Shown: in pieces, positions 26,165-34,232 of the stretch | How the letters are laid out: each line of letters begins with the position of its first letter | How positions within the stretch are numbered: position 1 is the stretch's first letter | NCBI GenBank assembly: GCA_002719675.1 | Contig: PBID01000016.1 | Location: 66,837-130,836, forward strand | DNA length: 64,000 nt | Origin: Chloroflexota bacterium | Lineage (GTDB): Bacteria; Chloroflexota; Dehalococcoidia; Lucifugimonadales; GCA-2719675 | Reading direction: 5' to 3' | The notes under the pieces: model-generated | Seen by the model: the letters and a program-made list of their open reading frames with translations, nothing else | The model's database searches: none | What the model was told of the DNA's origin: nothing | Program-made: the position numbers and the translations under genes

Positions 26165-27376
26165 TTAACCGACCACTTCTTTAAAATATCTGAGGTAATT
26201 TAAGCCTAGTATTTTCTTTAGTTCTATTTCATTAAATCCCCATTCTGCAAGCTTTACGGTCAGGTTTGGCCAATCTCCAAAATTATCATATCCAGAAATT
26301 CTATATTCAGGAGTTAATCTATGGTTTTCTCTGAAGCCACCCCAATTAAACTCTTTAGGGTTTTGTTTAAAATATTGTATTTGACCAGGCATGTTTTCTG
26401 GAAATTCAGAATCAAAGATAACACCTGTTTCTGGTCCATTTGCACATATGTCACTGCCTATTCCCACGTGATCAATTCCGATTACGTTGACTAAATGGAC
26501 AACATGTCTTGCAAAATCATCTAAAGTTGCAATTTTGCCGTTATTTTGAATAAAGCCTGGTACAATTACAACTCCAAAGAATCCTCCTTTATCCGCCACA
26601 GCTTTAGCTAGATCATCATCTTTTCCTCTGTCATGATAACAAATTTGATTGCTTGATGAATGTGTGATAATTATTGGAGATTTAGAAACTTCTAACGCAT
26701 CCCAACCTACTTGTTGACTGGAATGACTTACATCTATTGCCATATTCAGATCGTTTAATCGCTCTACAACTGTTTTTCCAAAATAACTGAGACCAGTTTG
26801 GTACCTTTCAGTACATCCATCACCTACAAGATTTCTTAAATTATATGTTAGTTGGACAACTCTAACTCCGAGTTGATGAAAATGATTTATATTATCTAAA
26901 TTGGTTCCAAAAGGAATAGTATCCTGGAAATCAAGTATTAAGCCTCTTTTTTTTGACTTGAAAGTATCTTCTATATCTTGTGAATTTAGTATGAGATTTA
27001 ATTCTCCGTTTAGTGCTTTTATATATTGTTTTGCTTGAGAAATTTTTTCTACTGAATTTTCAAATGCGTTTTCGATTGCACTTCCAACACTGTAAGTTCC
27101 ACTAGCTATATTTACTCCTGATTTTTTCCAAACTGACATGTATTGATTTCTAGCAGATTCTGAATTCACAATTTCATCTTCAGCAATTTTTGAAAGTCTT
27201 TGTATCGCTTCACTTCTTGAATACCCTAATTTTTCCATTGTGATCAGTTCAATTTTCATAGCTTCTGTAAATATAAAGCCAGTAGTAGCTGGAGGTTGTT
27301 GAGTATCAATTACGAGAGATTCTTCATGTAATATTTTTGCTTCAGTATTTGAAATCAATTGTTTCTTTTTTTTCAT
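26165..27376 (-). CDS. Membrane dipeptidase-like metallohydrolase, peptidase M19
   Basis: 403 residues of the amidohydrolase-fold M19 family (renal dipeptidase type). Expected metal and substrate residues are in VIDTQQP (about 22; the family usually has DGH), IPFGTNLDNINHFHQLGVRV (about 155-174), DVSHSSQQVGWDAL (about 219) and PIIITHSSSNQICYHDRGKDD (about 234). VIGIDHVGIGSDICANG (about 295) gives the late Asp. The first metal site looks altered because DGH is replaced by DTQ, so activity may differ from a standard dipeptidase. No signal peptide is visible. Family members cleave dipeptides, including D-amino-acid-containing ones. Confidence 0.85.
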   Translation of the reverse strand: MKKKKQLISNTEAKILHEESLVIDTQQPPATTGFIFTEAMKIELITMEKLGYSRSEAIQRLSKIAEDEIVNSESARNQYMSVWKKSGVNIASGTYSVGSAIENAFENSVEKISQAKQYIKALNGELNLILNSQDIEDTFKSKKRGLILDFQDTIPFGTNLDNINHFHQLGVRVVQLTYNLRNLVGDGCTERYQTGLSYFGKTVVERLNDLNMAIDVSHSSQQVGWDALEVSKSPIIITHSSSNQICYHDRGKDDDLAKAVADKGGFFGVVIVPGFIQNNGKIATLDDFARHVVHLVNVIGIDHVGIGSDICANGPETGVIFDSEFPENMPGQIQYFKQNPKEFNWGGFRENHRLTPEYRISGYDNFGDWPNLTVKLAEWGFNEIELKKILGLNYLRYFKEVVG

Positions 27377-27445
27377 TTTTGTTACCTAGTATATTTTTTA
27401 ATTTCTAATTAGGATATTATATATTAAATATTAAAGGGTAAAATT

Positions 27446-27661
27446 ATGATCGTATATACGCATCCGGACTGTGATTATTCAGCTGCATTGAAAGAAGAAT
27501 TAGATAGAGATGGAATTGATTATCAAGAAGTTGATTTAAAACTAAACAACGATGCTTGGTCGAAGGTAGAGGATTTAACAGGAGGTGAAAGGATCACACC
27601 TGTGGTAGTTGAAGGGGAAAGTGTAATTATTGGCTTTAAAGGGGTTGGTTGAACTTTCTGA
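27446..27661 (+). CDS. Glutaredoxin-like probable selenoprotein (C-terminal Sec-X-X-stop)
   Basis: A small thioredoxin-fold protein: MIVYTHPDCDYSAALKEEL at the N-terminus carries Cys-Asp-Tyr-Ser in place of a glutaredoxin CxxC, and ERITPVVVEGES holds the cis-Pro. AAAGGG lies 8 nt before the ATG. The first in-frame TGA (27650-27652) comes after GFKGVG, where I recall related proteins having a C-terminal Cys. It is followed by ACT TTC and a second TGA (27659-27661), so readthrough as selenocysteine gives 71 residues ending Gly-Sec-Thr-Phe. This fits the (seleno)protein families named for a Sec-X-X-stop end, as I remember them. A hairpin with its loop 18 nt after the TGA fits a bacterial SECIS. 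No selenocysteine machinery is in the window. If TGA is a plain stop, the gene ends at 27652 with 68 residues. Confidence 0.72.
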
Positions 27662-27664
27662 TTT

Positions 27665-27685
27665 AGAAGCCGTGAGCTTCTTTTT
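27665..27685 (+). terminator. Hairpin plus T tract: terminator and possible SECIS element
   Basis: AGAAGC (27665-27670), loop CGTGA, GCTTCT (27676-27681), then T residues to 27685: a textbook intrinsic terminator for the preceding gene. The same 6-bp stem with a 5-nt loop, G as its second base and 18 nt between TGA and loop also fits the loose consensus for a bacterial selenocysteine insertion element. One structure may serve both roles. Confidence 0.7.
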
Positions 27686-27734
27686 AGATGAGTGAGTAAC
27701 CTAGGATGCTTGATGTTAGATAATTATGATGATA

Positions 27735-28123
27735 TTAAGTGATGATAGCGATTGCTTCAATTTCTATGTCTAGACCGTCTTCTACTAGAGCACTTACTTC
27801 CACTACAGAGTTTGTAGGGAATTCATTTTTGAAATATTTTTGAAATATTTTTTCATGATCTGAATTAATTGGCCACCAGTCAGACTTGTTGGTTACGAAA
27901 GTGGTTAATTTGACGATATCACTTGGCTTTCCGTTTTCCGATTTCACCATTGAAGTAATCCTGTGTAAAATTACGTCGAGTTGTTGTAGATGCGATTCAC
28001 CTTGAGCAGAAGAATTTTTGCAGTTGTCCCAGATATAAATAAAATGTTTCCTGATCTTACACCTCGAGTATATATTTTACCTGCAGGATAAATATTTTCG
28101 AAATTAATTCTTTTGTTTTTCAT
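27735..28123 (-). pseudogene. RidA-family protein gene broken by a one-base homopolymer deletion
   Basis: RidA (YjgF/UK114) proteins hydrolyse reactive enamine/imine intermediates from PLP enzymes. From ATG 28123 the frame gives MKNKRINFENIYPAGKIYTR and LFISGTTAK, a clear RidA N-terminus, then derails to a stop. A second frame continues the family with AQGESHLQQLDVILHRIT and IVKLTTFVTN, to EIEAIAIIT at 27735. One extra A in the coding-strand A5 run (T5 at 28015-28019) restores a single protein of about 129 residues. This is either a sequencing or assembly indel or a genuine recent frameshift. The gene lies 18 bp downstream of the hydroxyacid dehydrogenase on the same strand. Confidence 0.78.
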
Positions 28124-28141
28124 CGAATAAAATTGGTGTTT

Positions 28142-29113
28142 TTAAAGGTTTGCTATGTTTACAGGATTACCTTGTATAAATGAAATTATACTGTGCACAG
28201 CGCCTTCATTCAAGGCATCCATACATTCTGGAATTAGGTCAGCGTTATGGGGAGTAAGAATTACTTGTTCACATTTGAGTATTGGATGTGATTTTGGAAT
28301 AGGTTCGATTTCGAATACATCTAAAGCTGCACCTCCAATATGTCCATTTTGAAGATATTTTACTAGGGCATTATTATCTATCAGTCCACCTCTAGCTGCA
28401 TTGATAAAAAGTGTATTTTTTTTCATCATTTTGAATTCTTTTTCACCTAACATTTTTTCAGAATCTTGAGTTAATTTAACTTGAATTGAAATGATATCTG
28501 ATTTTTGAATTAGATGTTGTAATGAGACATATTTAAGATTGAGTGATTGTGCTTTTTCTACTGAAGGATTGAATGTCCATGCTATAACATTTAATCCTAG
28601 GTTATTAGCTAAGTTAGCTATTTTAGATCCAATATTTCCAGTTCCAATTAATCCTATAGTTTTTCCACTTATGAAGTAATTAGGTTTTGTATTCCAGTTG
28701 CCAGATTTGATTTGTGTTGTTTGATAAGCAGTTCTTTTAGCTAAAGAAAACATTAACCCTATTACGTGTTCGGCGACATATTTTGAATTTACACCTGGAA
28801 GATTACTAACTAAAATGTTAGATTTTTTTGCGGCTACTAAGTCTATATTGTCTAAACCTACCCCACAAGTAGCAATCATTTTTAATTTTGGTAATTTTTT
28901 GATTGAATGAGAATCCCATTTAATAGAGGCTCTAGTATTTAATATGATATCAGCATTTTTAACTCGTTGGATTTGGTCTTCAATGTTTTTTGGTAAAGAG
29001 TCGAATAGAGTGATTTGTCCATGTTTTTTTAATGTTTCTAAGTGAGTAGATCCTTTAATTTGTAAAGGATAATCTCCTGGGATTACTATAGACAAATCAT
29101 CTTGCTTTTTCAT
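28142..29113 (-). CDS. D-isomer-specific 2-hydroxyacid dehydrogenase
   Basis: 323 residues. NAD-binding motif GLIGTGNIGSKIA (about 152) with the catalytic Arg in NAARGGLID (about 236), the Glu in DVFEIEPIP (about 265) and the His in LTPHNADLIP (about 285). This is the core of the family that includes phosphoglycerate, glyoxylate and lactate dehydrogenases. It lacks the C-terminal ACT/regulatory domains of long SerA enzymes. Because it lies 30 bp downstream of a 2-phosphosulfolactate phosphatase gene, oxidation of sulfolactate or another 2-hydroxyacid is possible, but serine biosynthesis remains an alternative. Confidence 0.88.
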   Translation of the reverse strand: MKKQDDLSIVIPGDYPLQIKGSTHLETLKKHGQITLFDSLPKNIEDQIQRVKNADIILNTRASIKWDSHSIKKLPKLKMIATCGVGLDNIDLVAAKKSNILVSNLPGVNSKYVAEHVIGLMFSLAKRTAYQTTQIKSGNWNTKPNYFISGKTIGLIGTGNIGSKIANLANNLGLNVIAWTFNPSVEKAQSLNLKYVSLQHLIQKSDIISIQVKLTQDSEKMLGEKEFKMMKKNTLFINAARGGLIDNNALVKYLQNGHIGGAALDVFEIEPIPKSHPILKCEQVILTPHNADLIPECMDALNEGAVHSIISFIQGNPVNIANL

Positions 29114-29143
29114 TCAATTTTCCTGAAAATCATTTTATTTCAA

Positions 29144-29845
29144 TCAATTATATATTTTTTTGAGGATAAGTAATTTGTTTTTTGATGTGATTTCCATAGC
29201 AAAATTTTCGCTATCAATTTTTAAAGCGTGCTCTAAATCTTTCGGATGAAATTGTGGCTGTGTAATATCATTAAATTGTTTTGCACTTTCAGATTTCATA
29301 ATTAAATCGATAACATGTTTTTTATCCATGGGTTTGTTTTCTAGTAAACTTTTTAAATATAAAGCACAAATTTCATCTTCCTCAGTTTTTTCAATTCCCT
29401 GATATCCCATAGCTACAATATATATATTATCTAGATTACGACTTTTGATGATGTCGGTAGTACTTTTAGCAGTCATTAAGCCAGTTGCAAAAATATGTGT
29501 ACTATTATTTGTTTTAGCAGCTAAAGACACACCTAAAGTACCGGACCTAGTTGATTGGGCAATTTTTAATCCTGAAATTTTGTTGGCAATTGAGATTTCG
29601 TATGGAGAATTTCCGTGATCAAAGTTCAAAGGTTTGATTCCATTCACTTCTCCCATAGTAATGTTAGCTATCTGGTTTTTTTTAAGTTCAATAGCTTCTT
29701 CAATTGTTTCAGTTAGAAATATCGAATTTGCACCTTTGGAAAATGCTACAGCAGCTGTTGTGAATGCACGAAAAACATCGATGATAATGACAGTCCCCGT
29801 AGCCTTTTTAGCTCCATGTTTTAAGCTGTCTAAAGTAATTTGCAT
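29144..29845 (-). CDS. comB: 2-phosphosulfolactate phosphatase (ComB) family
   Basis: 233 residues, the usual ComB length. Family marks: VIIIDVFRAFTTAAVAFSKGA (about 19-39), GEVNGIKPLNFDHGNSPYEI (about 64-83), AQSTRSGTLGV (about 95) and EEDEICALYLKSLL. The enzyme removes phosphate from 2-phosphosulfolactate, a step of coenzyme M synthesis in methanogens and of sulfolactate formation in bacteria. No ComA is seen in the window. Lying between ispH and a 2-hydroxyacid dehydrogenase, it may belong to a C3-sulfonate pathway; the reaction is from family knowledge, the pathway is inference. Confidence 0.88.
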   Translation of the reverse strand: MQITLDSLKHGAKKATGTVIIIDVFRAFTTAAVAFSKGANSIFLTETIEEAIELKKNQIANITMGEVNGIKPLNFDHGNSPYEISIANKISGLKIAQSTRSGTLGVSLAAKTNNSTHIFATGLMTAKSTTDIIKSRNLDNIYIVAMGYQGIEKTEEDEICALYLKSLLENKPMDKKHVIDLIMKSESAKQFNDITQPQFHPKDLEHALKIDSENFAMEITSKNKLLILKKIYN

Positions 29846-29873
29846 TCTATCTTAATTAACTCACCAGTAAAGA

Positions 29874-30773
29874 TTAAATTTCAGGCATTTTAAATGAAAT
29901 GTCTTCATTAGCTCCTACGACAGGTATTACTTTTTCTGGTTTCAAGAAATCTATTACAACATTAACTTGTTCTTCAGGAGTAGAAGCTCCAGAAGTAATA
30001 CCTACTTTTTTGATATTTTTTAGCCATTCTTTTTGGATTTGTTTTGGAGAGTTGATCAGTTTCGCTTGAACACCATATGATTCAGCAACTTCCCTTAAAC
30101 GATTACAGTTAGAGCTATTTTCTGATCCAATGACCAATATTATTTCGACCATTTTGCATAATTTTTTTACAACGTGTTGTCTGTTTGTTGTCGCATAGCA
30201 AATATCGTTTCTAACAACTACGTTATTGAAATTGTTTTGAATTGTGGAAATTGACCTTTCAGTATCATCTTCAGATAGTGTAGTTTGAGTTAAAATTGTG
30301 AGGGGTGTATTTTTTTCCCATTTAGGGAGATTGGGGTTTGTTTTTTCTCGGTCATCTATTAAATGCATTTGCTCTTGTCCCATAGTTCCTTTAACTTCTT
30401 GGTGTCCTTCATGGCCAACTAAAATAAGTTTCCGGCCATCCTTTGAGTATTTTTTTGCCTCATTATGCACTTTGGTTACTAGTGGACAAGTTGCATCTAG
30501 AACTTGTAAATTTCTAGATTTTGCTTCCTCAAAATCTGATGGAGCAGAACCATGAGCTGAGAAAACAACTTTTTCTCCTTCAGGAATTTCGGAAACTTTT
30601 TCTACAGTAATTGCGCCTTTTTGTTCAAGTTGATTGACAACGTATGAGTTGTGAACAATTTGATGTTTAACGTAAATGGGAGGTCCATATTTTTCAATAG
30701 CAATTTCTACGCTGTCTATTGCTCTTACAACTCCTGCGCAAAATCCTCTAGGAGATCCAAGGAATACTATCAT
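29874..30773 (-). CDS. ispH: 4-hydroxy-3-methylbut-2-enyl diphosphate reductase
   Basis: Last enzyme of the MEP pathway, a [4Fe-4S] reductase yielding IPP and DMAPP. 299 residues: the N-terminal cluster Cys in GSPRGFCAGVVRA (about 12), VKHQIVHN (about 35), the second Cys in LDATCPLVTKVH (about 95) and the third in NDICYATTNRQ (about 192); also SENSSNCNRL and GITSGASTPE. The ATG is preceded by GAGGAG. The earlier pathway genes dxr and ispG are at 44717-48257. Confidence 0.96.
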   Translation of the reverse strand: MIVFLGSPRGFCAGVVRAIDSVEIAIEKYGPPIYVKHQIVHNSYVVNQLEQKGAITVEKVSEIPEGEKVVFSAHGSAPSDFEEAKSRNLQVLDATCPLVTKVHNEAKKYSKDGRKLILVGHEGHQEVKGTMGQEQMHLIDDREKTNPNLPKWEKNTPLTILTQTTLSEDDTERSISTIQNNFNNVVVRNDICYATTNRQHVVKKLCKMVEIILVIGSENSSNCNRLREVAESYGVQAKLINSPKQIQKEWLKNIKKVGITSGASTPEEQVNVVIDFLKPEKVIPVVGANEDISFKMPEI

Positions 30774-30947
30774 TGTAATTTTTTCTCCTCATATAATCTT
30801 ATGTATTAAACAATACAAAAACTATTTAACTTCCTTTAAATTATAAGGTATATAAGAAAAAAATGGGTATATTTTACTAGCTTTTTAATCAGCCTCATGG
30901 TGTATATTTTTGTTTTTTGATATGCTAGTCTAGTTTTGTTATGTACT

Positions 30948-30978
30948 TGCAACAAATTTTTCTTCTTTGATTGTTGCA
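30948..30978. promoter_or_regulatory. Inverted repeat upstream of the class I aminotransferase
   Basis: TGCAACAA (30948-30955) and TTGTTGCA (30971-30978) form a perfect 8-bp inverted repeat around a pyrimidine-rich 15-nt loop, 34 bp before the preferred ATG. A -35-like TTGATA lies just upstream near 30918. It may be an operator or a 5'-leader hairpin. No U tract follows, so it is not an obvious terminator. Confidence 0.35.
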
Positions 30979-31011
30979 TATATTTAAATAACTATTAAGG
31001 AGTGTGTGAAA

Positions 31012-32178
31012 ATGAAGTTGGCTTCGAGGATGGATAGACTAGGAACAGAGACAGCTTTTGAGGTTTTAGCTAAGGCTAAGAAACTTGAAGCGGAGGGAAA
31101 AGAAATAATTCATTTAGAAATAGGTGAACCAGATTTTGATACTCCAAATAATATTGTAGAAGCTGGTCGAGTTGCTTTGTCAAATGGATTTACCCATTAT
31201 GGGCCTTCTCCTGGTTTAATGGAAGTTAGAGATACAATAGCTCAAGAGGTTAGAGAGACTCGGGGGATAGATGTTACTGCAGAGAATGTTGTCATAACTC
31301 CCGGAGCGAAACCAATTATGTTTTTTGTGATTATGGCTTTAATTGATGAAGGAGATGAAGTTCTATATCCTAATCCAGGATTTCCAATTTATGAATCAAT
31401 GATAAATTTTGTTGGTGGTGTCCCTGTACCTATGGAATTGTCTATGGATTTAAATTTTGATATTGACTTAGATAAAGTAATTGAAAGCATCACTCCTAAA
31501 ACTAAAATGATCATAGTTAATTCTCCCAATAATCCTTGTGGAAGTATTGTCAGTAAATCTTCTTTAACCAAGTTAGCTGATTTAGCCTGCCAAAATGATA
31601 TTATTGTTTTGTCAGATGAAATTTATCGTCGTTTTTTATATGGCGGAGACTTTCAAAGTATTTCCAGTTTTAATGGGATGATTGACCGGACGATTATTTT
31701 AGATGGTCTGTCAAAAACTTATGCAATGACTGGTTGGAGAATTGGATATGGAGTCATGCCCATAGATCTTGTTGATTCTATTTCTAAATTATCTACAAAT
31801 TCTGTTTCTTGTACTGCTTCATTTACTCAAATAGCTGCATCTGAAGCAATTACTGGTCCTCAAGAAAGAGCTTTGGAAATTGTTGAAGAATTCAATAGGC
31901 GAAGACATATCATTGTGAATGGTTTGAATTCTATTAAAGGAATTAACTGTCCAATGCCTGAGGGAGCATTTTATGTGTTTCCTAGTATAAAAGATACAGG
32001 TATGGAGAGTAGATTTTTTGCTGACAAATTATTACAAGATTTTGGCGTAGCATCTTTAGCAGGTGAATCTTTTGGTGAGTTTGGAAAAGGACATCTTAGA
32101 TTTTCTTTTGCAAATTCTGTTGAAAATATTGAGAAGGCATTGGATAAAATTAATGAATTTGTTCAGAGTAATTCTTAA
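31012..32178 (+). CDS. Class I/II PLP aminotransferase (AspC-like)
   Basis: 388 residues. ATG 31012 is 9 nt after AAGGAG; a GTG at 31006 would leave only 3 nt. Fold-type I motifs: HLEIGEPDFDTP (about 37), HYGPSPGL (about 63), NSPNNPCG (about 167), a PLP Asp/Tyr in LSDEIYRRF (about 198), and the Schiff-base lysine in DGLSKTYAMTGWRIGY (about 229). The substrate may be aspartate, alanine or a branched or aromatic amino acid. Standing next to asd and dapA, it could feed aspartate into lysine synthesis, which is an inference from position. Confidence 0.9.
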   Translation: MKLASRMDRLGTETAFEVLAKAKKLEAEGKEIIHLEIGEPDFDTPNNIVEAGRVALSNGFTHYGPSPGLMEVRDTIAQEVRETRGIDVTAENVVITPGAKPIMFFVIMALIDEGDEVLYPNPGFPIYESMINFVGGVPVPMELSMDLNFDIDLDKVIESITPKTKMIIVNSPNNPCGSIVSKSSLTKLADLACQNDIIVLSDEIYRRFLYGGDFQSISSFNGMIDRTIILDGLSKTYAMTGWRIGYGVMPIDLVDSISKLSTNSVSCTASFTQIAASEAITGPQERALEIVEEFNRRRHIIVNGLNSIKGINCPMPEGAFYVFPSIKDTGMESRFFADKLLQDFGVASLAGESFGEFGKGHLRFSFANSVENIEKALDKINEFVQSNS

Positions 32179-32185
32179 TTTTTTA

Positions 32186-32208
32186 TTGAAATTTTGTTTG
32201 AATTTCAA
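32186..32208 (+). terminator. AT-only inverted repeat after the aminotransferase
   Basis: TTGAAATT (32186-32193) and AATTTCAA (32201-32208) pair perfectly around a 7-nt loop, 7 bp after the stop codon. The stem is nearly all A-T and no long T run follows, so termination would be inefficient. Confidence 0.3.
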
Positions 32209-32283
32209 ATTAATCATTAAGTGATTTTGTCATTTGTATCATATAATTAAGTAAGAATTTAGTTATTTTGTTTGGGATTTGAT

Positions 32284-33300
32284 ATGTATAAACATAAAAT
32301 AGCGATAGTAGGGGCGACAGGAGCAGTAGGAACTGTTTTTTTGAAAATGCTGGAGGATAGGAAATATCCTTCTGAGTTATTAAGAATATTTGCATCTAAA
32401 AGATCTTTGGGTAAAAAAATTGATTATTTGGATGATCATTTATTTGTTGAGGAAATACAAGAGGATTCATTTTTTGATTCAGATTTTGTTTTTATTTCAG
32501 CAACTACTAGTATTAGTGAATCGATTGCAGAATTGGCGGTTAAAAGCGGGGCTATTGTGATTGATGATAGTTCTGCATTTAGATTGTCTGAAGAAGTACC
32601 TCTTGTAATCCCAGAAATTAATTCGAAAGATTTGACTGCTCATAAAGGTATTGTTTCAATACCTAATTGTTCGACTACACCTTTAGCTATGGTGTTAGCA
32701 TGTTTGACCCAGTTAAGTCGTCCATTAAGAGTGATCACAGATACATATCAATCTGTTTCTGGGACTGGTTCTGCAGCTGTTTCTGAGTTGTTAAATCAAT
32801 CAAAATCTGTTGCTGTAGGAAAAGAAGTATTGAAAGACGTTTATCCTCATCAAATTGCTTTTAATCTTTTCCCTCACATTGATGATTTACAATCAAATGG
32901 ATACACCAAAGAAGAAATGAAAATGGTTTTAGAAACAAAAAAAATTTTACATAGACCCGATCTTGAAATTTCTGCAACTTGTGTTCGTGTTCCCGTAATT
33001 GTAAGTCATAGCCAATCGGTTCACATAGAATTTGAAAATGAAGTCAAAGTTGATGATGCAATAGAGAAACTTGATAATTTTCCTGGGATTAAGATTTTAG
33101 ATGACTTAAATAATAATATTTATCCTACTCCACTTGATGCCGCAGGAAAGGATGATGTATTTGTTGGCCGTGTTAGGGCAGATAGCTATAGGTCTAATAT
33201 ATTAGTCTTATGGGTTGTAACCGATAATTTAAGAAAAGGTGCTGCTTTGAATGCATTACAGATATCAGATTCTATGATTGAAATGAAATTGGTTGTATAA
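32284..33300 (+). CDS. asd: Aspartate-semialdehyde dehydrogenase
   Basis: Reduces aspartyl phosphate to aspartate semialdehyde, the branch point to lysine, threonine and methionine. 338 residues from ATG 32284, which gives the proper N-terminus MYKHKIAIVGATGAVG; a TTG 12 bp earlier is less likely. Motifs: GATGAVG cofactor site (about 9), IDDSSAFR (about 93), the nucleophile Cys in SIPNCSTTPLA (about 130), and the catalytic His in CVRVPVIVSHSQS (about 236). The length and the fungal/archaeal-like TDTYQSVSGTG stretch fit the longer asd class. dapA follows 41 bp later. Confidence 0.93.
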   Translation: MYKHKIAIVGATGAVGTVFLKMLEDRKYPSELLRIFASKRSLGKKIDYLDDHLFVEEIQEDSFFDSDFVFISATTSISESIAELAVKSGAIVIDDSSAFRLSEEVPLVIPEINSKDLTAHKGIVSIPNCSTTPLAMVLACLTQLSRPLRVITDTYQSVSGTGSAAVSELLNQSKSVAVGKEVLKDVYPHQIAFNLFPHIDDLQSNGYTKEEMKMVLETKKILHRPDLEISATCVRVPVIVSHSQSVHIEFENEVKVDDAIEKLDNFPGIKILDDLNNNIYPTPLDAAGKDDVFVGRVRADSYRSNILVLWVVTDNLRKGAALNALQISDSMIEMKLVV

Positions 33301-33341
33301 TTTAAAGAGTAACATTATTTCATTTGAAAAGGATTTTTACA

Positions 33342-34232
33342 TTGAAAATAGGTAGACTACTTACTGCAATGGTTACTCCTTTTGATCCTTCAGGTAACAT
33401 TGATTATCCTCAAGCTCGAAAATTAGCTTCAGCTTTGGTACGCTCTGGGAGTGATGGTCTTGTAATAGGAGGTACTACCGGAGAATCTCCATCTATGACG
33501 GATGAGGAGAAAATCAGATTATTTGCTGAAGTCAAATCCGAGGTAGCTGAGAGGGCATCTGTTATAGCAGGGACTACTGATAATAATCATCAAAAATCTC
33601 TTGAATTATCTATTGAAGCAGAGAAAGTAGGAGTTGATGCTTTATTGTTGACTGTCCCGGCATATAATAAACCTACTCAAGAGGGTTTGTTCAGGCATTT
33701 TAAAAAAATATCAGAAGCAACAGATTTGCCTGGTATTCTTTATAATGTTCCTTCTAGAACTTCTTTAAATATGGATGTTAGTACCACTTTGAGATTATCA
33801 GAAATCGAGAACATTATTGGTATTAAAGAAGCATCTAGTGATCAATTTCAGATTACTCAAATTATTGACCAAGCACCTGATGGTTTTTTAGTTTGGAGCG
33901 GTAATGATGACGAAACTTTTCAAATCATGTCGGTTGGAGGTTATGGAATTGTTAGTGTTGCTTCAAATATAATTGGCTTGCAAATAAAAAATATGATCAC
34001 TTTGCTTTTAAGTGGTCAATTTTCAGATGCTGCTATCTTACACAGGAAACTGTTGCCCATTTTTAAAGGGTTATTTTGGGTGACTAATCCTATACCTATT
34101 AAATATGCTTTAAATAAATCTGGGTTTCATGTTGGATCTACAAGATTACCTTTGTATGAACCAGATATTGATTTTTCAAAAAACTTTGACTCATTGATTT
34201 CAAATTATGAAATTGATGTAACTAATGTGTAA
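33342..34232 (+). CDS. dapA: 4-hydroxy-tetrahydrodipicolinate synthase
   Basis: Condenses pyruvate with aspartate semialdehyde, first committed step to diaminopimelate and lysine. 296 residues from TTG 33342, which follows AAAGGA by 8 nt; a TTG at 33324 lies upstream of that site. Motifs: GGTTGESPSMTDEEK (about 43), Tyr in TVPAYNKPTQEG (about 105), ILYNVPSRTS with a catalytic Tyr (about 134), and the Schiff-base lysine in IIGIKEASSD (about 162). It forms an operon with asd and overlaps the following Asp-box gene by 8 bases. Confidence 0.95.
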   Translation: MKIGRLLTAMVTPFDPSGNIDYPQARKLASALVRSGSDGLVIGGTTGESPSMTDEEKIRLFAEVKSEVAERASVIAGTTDNNHQKSLELSIEAEKVGVDALLLTVPAYNKPTQEGLFRHFKKISEATDLPGILYNVPSRTSLNMDVSTTLRLSEIENIIGIKEASSDQFQITQIIDQAPDGFLVWSGNDDETFQIMSVGGYGIVSVASNIIGLQIKNMITLLLSGQFSDAAILHRKLLPIFKGLFWVTNPIPIKYALNKSGFHVGSTRLPLYEPDIDFSKNFDSLISNYEIDVTNV

